From: Nitrospinaceae bacterium
GTDB taxonomy: Bacteria > Nitrospinota > Nitrospinia > Nitrospinales > VA-1
DNA: 11,787 nucleotides
Assembly (NCBI GenBank): GCA_029937635.1
Contig: JAPYPM010000054.1
Location: 1 to 11,787 of the forward strand
Direction of reading: 5' to 3'
Shown: piece after piece, positions 5,605 through 11,787 of the stretch
Layout of the letters: the number at the start of each line of letters is the position of its first letter
Position numbering within the stretch: the first letter of the stretch is position 1
Translations under genes and position numbers: made by a program
Notes under the pieces: generated by a model
The model's database searches: none
Seen by the model: only the letters and a program-made list of their open reading frames with translations
What the model was told of the DNA's origin: nothing

Positions 5605-6140
5605 CTATCTCCCGTTCGCAGAGATGGATGATGTGTCAAATGTTTTCAGATGATCAGATAAAAATAATGCAAACGAATCCATATCAAATGGCCAAGCATA
5701 TTGAATATCGATATCGTTAAATTTTTTTCTTAAAACTTCCAATTCCTCGGGAATTTCTATTTCTGAATACGACCCGCCTCTAGTTATCATTGTTGTAATA
5801 AGAATTATCTTTGTAACTTTATCTTCAGCAAGTTCACCAATAGCCTCTTCTATCGTTGGATAACAAAATTCGTTGTAGCAGTTTTTATAATAAAATCATT
5901 CAAAAAATTTTCCATATGTGTAGCAAGGCTCTCAAGCCCAGATTTATAAGGATCAGAATCAGGAGTTCTATCACATCTACGTGTAGTATTATCAAGTTCT
6001 ATCTCTTGATCTGAAGCCTCACCTCCAGCTTTTACCCTTGTTTTGTGTAGCCTCATAAATTTTTCAACAATGTCTGAGGGCATATCACTTGGCAAACCAC
6101 CATGACCAACTAAAATAATAGCTGTTTTATTTTTGTTCAT
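5605..6140 (-). pseudogene. cbiX: CbiX-type sirohydrochlorin cobaltochelatase-like gene, frameshifted
   Basis: CbiX inserts cobalt (or iron, in SirB) into sirohydrochlorin for cobalamin or siroheme synthesis. The first frame, from ATG 6140, gives IILVGHGGLPSDMPSDIV with catalytic-type His13, ELDNTTRRCDRTP, DPYKSGLESLATHMENFL and then a stop at 5850. In the next frame the protein continues as NEFCYPTIEEAI, ITTMITRGGSYSEIEIPEEL, YAWPFDMDSFALFLSDHL and stops at 5605. The overall length is one base short of a multiple of three, so one deletion between about 5870 and 5910 explains it. The position expected to hold the second active-site His (GxH before the acidic-Ile-Pro motif) is Tyr in GGSYSEIEIP. 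It follows the B12-domain regulator by 49 nt and precedes an exported protein by 6 nt. The family call is good. Function is probably lost through both the frameshift and the His change. Confidence 0.75.
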
Positions 6141-6190
6141 AATTTTATCCCTTTAAAGTATCAACAATCTAAATAAATTTAGACGTTTGA

Positions 6191-7141
6191 CTAATAATTA
6201 ATAGTATTAATAAATTCATAATATTTTTTAAAATCAGGAAGATAAGATACTCCAGGTATATTACAGGGACTACCTTTTCCTCCTGTAATCATTAAAGAGT
6301 TTTTATCTAAATCACCTCTTATTTTAAACAGACAATCTTCAGCAAATTCAGAGCTCATTGAATGTGAAATACTCAATGCAATAACCTTTGGATTATCTTT
6401 TTTTGCAGCTCTAATAATTTCATTTATAGGAGTACCAATTCCTAGATAAACTACCTTTAGATTAGTAATTGATGTAACAAGAGCGCACATTAGAATACCA
6501 AGGTTGTAAGAATCACCTGGAAGAGTAGTTATTAATACTAAGGGACCCTTTTTCCTAATATTTAATTGTCTCCATTTTTCAGTAAAAAACCCAACCAAGC
6601 ACTCTGTAGCAAAATGTTCATGTGAAATAGTTAATTCATCTACCTCCCAAGCATTTCCAATCCTTTCTAAAAATGGAGCAGCATAATCTATGACAAAGTT
6701 AAGGCCACCAACCTCACCCCACACAGCATGAAAAGAACTTATAAGGAGGTCATCATCATAATCACAAACATGTTTAATCCAAGTTTCTATGAGTAGCTCA
6801 TTTTCTAAAAACCCTACCTCCTCAGAACTATTTAAAATACCGTTTGACTCAAAAAATGGTAGCCCCATCAATGAATGTAACTGCTCAAGAGTACCTGTCA
6901 CAACTTTACTTGCTCGGTATCCTGACTCTAAAGCTTTAACAATAGCCCTAAGTCTTGGAACATCTTCTTTTGGGTACCGGCGGTGACCTGATGGAAGTCT
7001 GTGAGCTCTAGGAGTTCCATATCTCTTTTCCCACATTCTTAAGCTATGTGTGGTTATACCAGTGAGCTTTGATAGTTCACCAATCGAGATTAATTGTTCA
7101 GAATCATTACTAGTCATTATGTTAGTAGCTGTCAAATTCAT
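6191..7141 (-). CDS. MerR-family regulator with cobalamin-binding domain (CarH/LitR-like), axial His replaced
   Basis: This 316-residue DNA-binding protein has three parts. Residues 17-85 are a MerR winged helix (ISIGELSKLTGITTHSLRMW, EKRYGTPRAHRLPSGHRRY). Residues about 110-195 are the helical B12 cap with the W-x9-EH signature (Trp165, Glu175, His176). Residues 200-316 are a Rossmann-like B12-binding domain with LPGDSYNLG (207-215), SISHS (257-261) and GGKG (287-290). CarH/LitR proteins hold adenosylcobalamin as a light sensor and repress target promoters as tetramers in the dark. Their B12 domain normally has DxHxxG, whose His is the lower cobalt ligand; here it is Tyr212. The protein may bind B12 without His ligation, bind another ligand, or work without one. 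The gene leads a transcript into the CbiX-like gene. Long AT-rich upstream DNA with inverted repeats may be its operator. An alternative start is Met9. Confidence 0.88.
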   Translation of the reverse strand: MNLTATNIMTSNDSEQLISIGELSKLTGITTHSLRMWEKRYGTPRAHRLPSGHRRYPKEDVPRLRAIVKALESGYRASKVVTGTLEQLHSLMGLPFFESNGILNSSEEVGFLENELLIETWIKHVCDYDDDLLISSFHAVWGEVGGLNFVIDYAAPFLERIGNAWEVDELTISHEHFATECLVGFFTEKWRQLNIRKKGPLVLITTLPGDSYNLGILMCALVTSITNLKVVYLGIGTPINEIIRAAKKDNPKVIALSISHSMSSEFAEDCLFKIRGDLDKNSLMITGGKGSPCNIPGVSYLPDFKKYYEFINTINY

Positions 7142-7704
7142 ATCTATGTAAATAATAAATAATTGTGCTTTTTAACTTATTTATTTTTTTAATTTAGTAA
7201 AATTGCTGCCTTTCCAAAGTATTGTGTTCTGTTAATTTCCAAATATAGTCAAATTTCTCTTATCTTGAAGTCTAACTTATTATTATTTTAAGCAATTCCA
7301 CCCTGTACTTAAAACTTTAACTTTTTAAACATAGTTACCTCTTTATCATAAGTACATGGAATTTAAATCTTAAATTCTATTGATAGTTAAATTTGTAAAA
7401 ATTATTTAAACCTAAAATAATCTAAATATATGTATAAATATAATATTAGATATATATCTATATATGTCAATAACTATATAGATAGAAATCTATACATAGT
7501 TTAAATAAATATTTAAAATATTGATCTATTAAAACAAAACACTGAAAAATAAAAAGGTGTCCTATGAGGATTTACTTAAAAATTGAGGTGGGTTTAACAA
7601 AGGTATGCTTAAAAATAGAATACTTATTAAATATTTATCTAATTATATATAAAAAAAATTAAACCGTAAAAAGTAAGAAGTACCAAGGGGGGGGTGCGGC
7701 TAAT
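7142..7704. other. 563-bp AT-rich intergenic region upstream of the B12-domain regulator
   Basis: This region lies downstream of serB and upstream of the regulator. It is extremely AT-rich, with TATATA tracts around 7429-7500. It holds inverted repeats (7448-7459 and 7477-7494) and a G8 run (7687-7694) 10 nt past the serB stop. A short plus-strand ORF (7564-7662, 32 codons, with AAGGTG upstream) is present but has no recognisable content. No GC-rich terminator is seen after serB. The regulator's promoter must lie here, but I cannot pinpoint it. Confidence 0.6.
7448..7494. repeat. inverted repeats, possible operator sites
   Basis: AGATATATATCT (7448-7459) is a perfect 12-bp palindrome. TATAGAT-AGAA-ATCTATA (7477-7494) is a perfect 7-bp inverted repeat around 4 nt, with partial extension by flanking CTA and TAG. 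Both share an AGAT/ATCT core, and their centres are about 32 bp apart, close to three helical turns. They lie about 310-350 bp upstream of the regulator start. In DNA this AT-rich some palindromes occur by chance. Confidence 0.3.
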
Positions 7705-8940
7705 CTACCAATCAGACTTAGGATTAGATTTAGATACTTCACGAAGTTCCTGCACTTCTTTACCATTGATACCGAGGAAGTATAGAATAAGCTCAAGGTT
7801 TGACTGATTAATTCCAGCATTAGCGTGCCTTTGCACTATTGACTTAGCGTTAAACGCTATACCTAAGCCTGCTCTAGCTAGCATATGAATATCATTGGCT
7901 CCATCCCCTACTGCAACTACCTGTTTTAAAGAAAACCCTTCCTGCTTTGCGATTGATATAAGAGCCTGCTCTTTAGCTCGCGCATCTACGACATCACCAA
8001 CAACCCTTCCAGTTAACTTGTCGTCTATGATTTCTAGTTGATTAGAAATTCCGTAGTCAAGTTTATAGTTATTTTTAATGCGATCTATGAAAAATTGAAA
8101 TCCACCACTTACGATTCCGATACGGTAACCTAGATACTGCAAAATACGAACAAGGTCTTCTGCTCCATGTGTAATTGGAATCCGTTCATATAATTCCTCT
8201 AATTGTGATACTGAAAGACCCTTAAGTAGTTTAACTCGCTCACAAAGAGCAAGCTTGAAATCAAGTTCTCCACTCATAGCACGGTGAGTGATTTCTCTCA
8301 TACGACTTCCTACACCCGCTATTTTCCCAAGTTCATCAATTATTTCACATTGCAGAAAAGTCATATCGGCATCAAAGACGATCAACCGTTTATTACGTCG
8401 AAACATCGTGTCTTCTTGCACCGCAATATCTACCGTAAACTTTTCCTTGAACTTAACTAATGCATTTAAGATATCAACAGTGGAGTGATCTTCTTTACTC
8501 CCTATAACAACTTCTATTACATGATGATCACTGTAATCCAGTTGTTCTATGCGAAGAATATTAATATCACGACTAGAAAAAATTTGAGTCAAATGAAGAA
8601 AAACTTCAGAAGAGAGATTGGGGCCAAGTAATGTAACTACAGAGCGATACTTATATCGAGCTTCCGGACGAAGACCCTTTTCCCAAGGAAGTACCTGTAA
8701 GGAAATACCATTTTCTATCGACCATTTGTCCAAAGCCGCCTGCAATTTTAAAATAGAATTAGGCTTTTTACTACCTAGCAGTAAAGACAAATTAAGCAGT
8801 CCATTAAAAACAAATTGCTTGATATCAAGTACATCCCAGTCAAAAGAAACGACAGACTTTAAAGCCTCGGCCAGAATTCCCGGTCGGTCAGCACTTGAAA
8901 TTTGAACATGAATTTGACAGGGGTCTTCATATTCCTGCAT
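7705..8940 (-). CDS. serB: phosphoserine phosphatase SerB with N-terminal ACT-type region
   Basis: SerB hydrolyses O-phosphoserine to serine, the last step of serine synthesis from 3-phosphoglycerate, in the cytoplasm. The 411-residue protein is long because residues 1-175 form an ACT-like regulatory region, probably two modules (HVQISSADRPGILAEALKSV at 11-30 and SVVTLLGPNLSSEVFLHLTQ at 100-119). The HAD catalytic part follows: motif I FDADMTFLQCEIIDELG with nucleophile Asp190 and acid/base Asp192, RAMSGELDFKLAL (substrate-binding loop), motif II GIVSGGF with Ser278, motif III Lys323 in ARAKEQAL, and motif IV VAVGDGANDIHML with Asp346 and Asp350. The family's usual Ser before the motif-I Thr is Met here, a mild variation. 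All catalytic residues are present. It starts 3 nt after the leucine-rich-repeat gene stop with a weak AAGG upstream, so it is probably translationally coupled. Confidence 0.93.
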   Translation of the reverse strand: MQEYEDPCQIHVQISSADRPGILAEALKSVVSFDWDVLDIKQFVFNGLLNLSLLLGSKKPNSILKLQAALDKWSIENGISLQVLPWEKGLRPEARYKYRSVVTLLGPNLSSEVFLHLTQIFSSRDINILRIEQLDYSDHHVIEVVIGSKEDHSTVDILNALVKFKEKFTVDIAVQEDTMFRRNKRLIVFDADMTFLQCEIIDELGKIAGVGSRMREITHRAMSGELDFKLALCERVKLLKGLSVSQLEELYERIPITHGAEDLVRILQYLGYRIGIVSGGFQFFIDRIKNNYKLDYGISNQLEIIDDKLTGRVVGDVVDARAKEQALISIAKQEGFSLKQVVAVGDGANDIHMLARAGLGIAFNAKSIVQRHANAGINQSNLELILYFLGINGKEVQELREVSKSNPKSDW

Positions 8941-8943
8941 AGA

Positions 8944-9399
8944 TCAACCTTGGGGATTATAGCGCCAACCATCCATTTTCTTACATGTCCAATCATCGTG
9001 AATCTGGAATGTAGAAAGACCTTTAAGGGCTTCTGAATTAAATAAATTCCAAATACCCTGACCCTTTATTAAATTGTTCTTAAGGTGAAGGCGTTTAAGT
9101 TTGGTGAGAAATTTTGACTTTGAAAGAAAAGTTAATCCTTCGTCAGTAATACCATTTTGGTTCAAGTTCAAGTACTGAACATTCTTTAGCAAATCGCATT
9201 CAGCTAACTCGATCAGACCAGTATCACCCAATTGATTGTCTGCTAAATCCAGCCACGTAACATTTACCATCTGCGTTGAAGACCATAAGTAACGAGCGGA
9301 CTCTGGAGTTAGAGGTATTCCACTAGCCATCAACTGGTTTCCCCTTAGACGCCCTTCATAAATATCTTCTACGGTATGAATTTCGATTTTACTCATCAC
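8944..9399 (-). CDS. small leucine-rich-repeat protein
   Basis: This 151-residue protein has no signal peptide and is probably cytosolic. After a 45-residue N-terminal part it holds about three leucine-rich repeats of the ribonuclease-inhibitor-like type, 26-27 residues each: VTWLDLADNQLGDTGLIELA, VQYLNLNQNGITDEGLTFLS and LKRLHLKNNLIKGQGIWNLF, plus a capping turn with a Trp/Cys-containing end (HDDWTCKKMDGWRYNPQG). Such repeats form a curved protein-binding surface; the partner is unknown. The first possible start is GTG at 9399, followed directly by ATG at 9396, and either may be used. No strong Shine-Dalgarno is seen. It lies 62 nt after rarA and 3 nt before serB, so it travels with core genes and is likely expressed with serB. 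Confidence 0.8.
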   Translation of the reverse strand: MMSKIEIHTVEDIYEGRLRGNQLMASGIPLTPESARYLWSSTQMVNVTWLDLADNQLGDTGLIELAECDLLKNVQYLNLNQNGITDEGLTFLSKSKFLTKLKRLHLKNNLIKGQGIWNLFNSEALKGLSTFQIHDDWTCKKMDGWRYNPQG

Positions 9400-9461
9400 T
9401 AATAAATTTATTAAAAAAACCTTTTAACCTAAAACGAAAAATATCGCAAGTTTGGTCACAG

Positions 9462-10754
9462 TTAATCTTTATATTTTTTTTTATTAAAAAAGACATACCG
9501 GCTTCCTTTCAGTTCATCTGGCAAATAATCCTGTTCAACTTCATTATTAGGATAGTCATGAGGGTATTTATACTCCTTTCCATATCCATATTTATCTCTA
9601 GAATCACTATAATGAGTATCTTTCAAGTGGTCTGGTACGGAAAAAGATTTTCCTTTATGCTGTATATCGTTTAAAGCGTTATCAACTGCAACTATGCTAG
9701 AATTATCTTTGGGTGCCTGGGCTATATAAATCACAGCCTGCGAGAGAGGTATTCTTGCTTCAGGCCAACCTAACTTTTCACATGAATCTGCGGCCGCATT
9801 TGCGATAATAAGCGCCATTGGGTCTGCATTCCCAACATCCTCTGCTGCAGTTACAATCAACCTTCGGGCGATAAAACGGGGGCTTTCACCTACACTAATC
9901 ATTTTCGCCAGCCAGTAGATCGCGGCATCAGGATCGGACCCGCGCATGCTTTTTTGAAAAGCTGAAGCATGATCATAATGCTCAGAACCTCCTTTGTCAT
10001 ACAAAACAGAAACTGATTGAATAATTCCTTCAATATCTTTCACACCAGCTGACCGAGGCACCTTTTTTGTAAAACAAGAAAAGTCACGAACTGCTTCCAA
10101 TATATTAAGTGCTTTACGTGCGTCTCCGTTTGCGTAAAATATAATTAGATCACGCGCATCAGAATCCATCTCAATTGAGTCATTTCCTAGCCCATATTCC
10201 TTATCAAATAATCCACGCTCCAGTAAAGATCTTATGTCATTTCGGGATAGTGCTTCCAAACGAAATACCTGGCATCTTGAACGTAAAGAGGGAATAACTT
10301 CAAAAGATGGGTTTTCGGTTGTAGAACCAATTAAACGAATTGTACCGTTCTCAATATGAGGTAAAACCGAATCCTGTTGGGTTTTGTTAAGGCGGTGAAT
10401 TTCGTCGACAAACAGTATCGAACCACGTCTAGAGAGACTCCATGTTTTTTTTGCCTGATTGATAACCTTGCGAATTTCAGATACTCCCGCATTTACTGCG
10501 CTTATTTCATGAAACTCGTTTTCTGACATCCTAGAAACTAGACGAGCAATTGTTGTTTTCCCTGACCCTGGCGGTCCCCATAGAATAAAGGAAAAGTTTG
10601 TTTTTCCAGTAGTAAGTATACGAAATGGCTTGCCTTCCCCCATAAGCTTTGTCTGCCCAAGTAAATCTTTTAATTTACGGGGTCGCATACGGTCAGCAAG
10701 CGGTGCTAAAGGAAAGTTCGTTGTTTTATCTTGAAAATCGGGAAAAAGTTCCAT
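9462..10754 (-). CDS. rarA: replication-associated recombination protein A (RarA/MgsA AAA+ ATPase)
   Basis: RarA is a clamp-loader-like AAA+ ATPase that acts at stalled replication forks and single-strand gaps, interacting with SSB. The 430-residue length is typical. Visible parts: PLADRMRPRKLKDLLGQ (17-33) as the family N-terminal box, Walker A GPPGSGKTT (60-68), Walker B ILFVDEIHR (113-121), sensor 1 in GSTTENPSFE (143-152), the SLRSRC arginine-finger segment (156-161), sensor 2 in NGDARKALNILE, and a C-terminal tetramerisation region with MRGSDPDAAIYWLAKMI and RRLIVTAAEDVGNADP. All ATPase residues are present. It follows the yheT-like gene by 60 nt in the same direction. The ATG lacks a clear Shine-Dalgarno. 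Confidence 0.96.
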   Translation of the reverse strand: MELFPDFQDKTTNFPLAPLADRMRPRKLKDLLGQTKLMGEGKPFRILTTGKTNFSFILWGPPGSGKTTIARLVSRMSENEFHEISAVNAGVSEIRKVINQAKKTWSLSRRGSILFVDEIHRLNKTQQDSVLPHIENGTIRLIGSTTENPSFEVIPSLRSRCQVFRLEALSRNDIRSLLERGLFDKEYGLGNDSIEMDSDARDLIIFYANGDARKALNILEAVRDFSCFTKKVPRSAGVKDIEGIIQSVSVLYDKGGSEHYDHASAFQKSMRGSDPDAAIYWLAKMISVGESPRFIARRLIVTAAEDVGNADPMALIIANAAADSCEKLGWPEARIPLSQAVIYIAQAPKDNSSIVAVDNALNDIQHKGKSFSVPDHLKDTHYSDSRDKYGYGKEYKYPHDYPNNEVEQDYLPDELKGSRYVFFNKKKYKD

Positions 10755-10814
10755 TAAGTTTTCATTAAAATAAAAATACTAACACCCGTTAAAATATATA
10801 CTTTTTTACCATGC

Positions 10815-11777
10815 CTAACCCTCCAGAGAGTCAACAAGAATAAAATCCATCCACATATTATCTCCCCAGGGAGTAGTTTTTCTAGAAAGATAACCCATAT
10901 GCCCACCATTTTCGGGCATGTTAAGTTCTATCGCACGGCTCATGCGAATAGATTTAAAAATACTTGGCTCGATAAAAGGATCATCCATCGCACAAAGAAT
11001 AGTAGTCGGTACAGCGATATCTTCCAAAAAATTTTTAGCACTGCACATTGCGTAATAATCATCTGCATTTTTATAACCAGCCACAGGAGCTGTGTAAGCA
11101 TCGTCAAACTCAAGAATTGTTTTACTCTTTTCAGAAGGAATAAAAGTATCAGGAAAACATTCACCCATAGCTTCCATTTGCATATAAATCTGTTTCATAT
11201 AGTAATCATTGAACACCCTACCCCGCTTGGTTTTAGACAAAACATAGCTCGTTCTTTTTAAATCAATTGGCGGATTAACAGCAAAAGCCTTACGAATTCC
11301 CATAGTTATTTTTTTTTCACCAAGATACTTTAAAAGAATATTTCCACTCAACGAAAAACCCAAAATATCAATAAAATTATTGGGATACATTTTTTCAATA
11401 TATTTGAGAACCATATCTAAATCATCGCTACTACCACCATTCCACAACTGATCACACAATCCTATTCCAAGACCGCTCCCTCGTTGATTCATCATGAACA
11501 CAGTAAATCCACGAATCCAAAGTTTTCTGGCAATTCGACGTATATAACTTGATTCAGAAGAACCACCCAGTCCATGAATCAGAAGAATTACGGGTGCTTC
11601 TGGATTTACTGATGGCAACTCCAAAGTCACTAATTCTGATTTTTGACCAATTATTACTTTATGTAATTTACGTTCTGGTAAATTTGTATTCCCAGAAACT
11701 ATTGACCCAAGAATAGTTTGAATAAATTTATTCCGAAGAAAAATGTTCGATTCAAAAAAATAGGGATTATAGGACAT
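10815..11777 (-). CDS. YheT-family alpha/beta hydrolase (ABHD1/3-like)
   Basis: The 320-residue length fits the YheT/AB-hydrolase-4 family, whose bacterial members are putative carboxylesterases with unsettled substrates and whose animal relatives include phospholipid hydrolases. Seen directly: LLIHGLGGSSESSYIRR (65-81) as oxyanion-loop HG box, NQRGSG (97-102), the nucleophile elbow GFSLSGN with Ser142, the acid in AMDDPFIEP (Asp265/266), and the catalytic His293 in GGHMGYL. The triad is complete. There is no signal peptide, so it is likely cytosolic. The ATG lies only 10 nt from the window edge, so its own promoter is not visible. It is the first visible gene of a run with rarA, the leucine-rich-repeat gene and serB. 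Confidence 0.9.
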   Translation of the reverse strand: MSYNPYFFESNIFLRNKFIQTILGSIVSGNTNLPERKLHKVIIGQKSELVTLELPSVNPEAPVILLIHGLGGSSESSYIRRIARKLWIRGFTVFMMNQRGSGLGIGLCDQLWNGGSSDDLDMVLKYIEKMYPNNFIDILGFSLSGNILLKYLGEKKITMGIRKAFAVNPPIDLKRTSYVLSKTKRGRVFNDYYMKQIYMQMEAMGECFPDTFIPSEKSKTILEFDDAYTAPVAGYKNADDYYAMCSAKNFLEDIAVPTTILCAMDDPFIEPSIFKSIRMSRAIELNMPENGGHMGYLSRKTTPWGDNMWMDFILVDSLEG

Positions 11778-11787
11778 AACTTAGGAG

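Noticed and set aside
6789..6986. Plus-strand ORF antisense to the MerR-type regulator
   Set aside because: It mirrors the conserved DNA-binding region of the regulator and has no protein-like features of its own.
7564..7662. Plus-strand ORF of 32 codons with AAGGTG upstream
   Set aside because: Very short, in extremely AT-rich DNA, with no recognisable motif; the start signal may be chance.
8288..8905. Two plus-strand ORFs (8288-8488 and 8618-8905) antisense to serB
   Set aside because: They overlap conserved SerB catalytic and ACT-like regions and look like shadows of its codon use.
10899..11261. Plus-strand ORF of 120 codons and a second minus-frame ORF (10940-11164) inside the YheT-like gene
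   Set aside because: Both overlap the conserved hydrolase frame with an intact catalytic triad.

Overview
The window comes from an AT-rich bacterial chromosome. It is probably a Gram-negative (diderm) organism, because it carries a Blc-type outer-membrane lipocalin remnant, an exported thiol peroxidase and several other exported proteins. A double-ACT-length SerB, a LitR/CarH-type regulator and a long-form CbiX would suit a delta-proteobacterial or SAR324/Nitrospinota-like lineage, but the sequence alone does not settle this. All genes lie on the minus strand except one decayed gene at 1656-2141.

Layout on the + coordinate axis. (i) 1-1441: the 16S rRNA methyltransferase gene rsmE, cut by the window edge, with a HAD-fold hydrolase gene 3 nt upstream of it. 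(ii) 1656-6140: an accessory stretch of small exported or cysteine-rich proteins. It mixes intact genes (exported one-Cys thiol peroxidase, small Cys/Trp protein, TPR protein, exported 179-residue unknown) with four disrupted genes: a secreted TPR protein, a Blc lipocalin, a zinc-finger protein and a CbiX-type chelatase. The disrupted genes become visible only when reading frames are joined. (iii) 6191-7141: a MerR-family regulator with a B12-binding domain, followed by a 563-bp very AT-rich gap with inverted repeats. (iv) 7705-11777: a run of yheT-like hydrolase, rarA, a small leucine-rich-repeat gene and serB, all intact and closely spaced.

How the parts relate. The regulator and the CbiX gene downstream of it form a plausible cobalt/cobalamin pair. 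Both have lost a key histidine to tyrosine (the axial-ligand position in the regulator, the second active-site position in CbiX), and CbiX is also frameshifted. This suggests a module that is losing its cobalt chemistry. The TPR gene has a pentanucleotide repeat inside its signal-sequence codons. The lipocalin signal sequence is interrupted at a T9 tract. Both resemble slippage-prone on/off switches, although the lipocalin also has C-terminal damage.

The disruptions are confined to about 1.8 kb of coding sequence, while about 8 kb of other coding sequence is uninterrupted. That argues for real gene erosion rather than evenly spread sequencing error. Two multibranched stem-loop elements followed by T-runs lie downstream of two of the disrupted genes and are probably elaborate terminators or undescribed structured RNAs.
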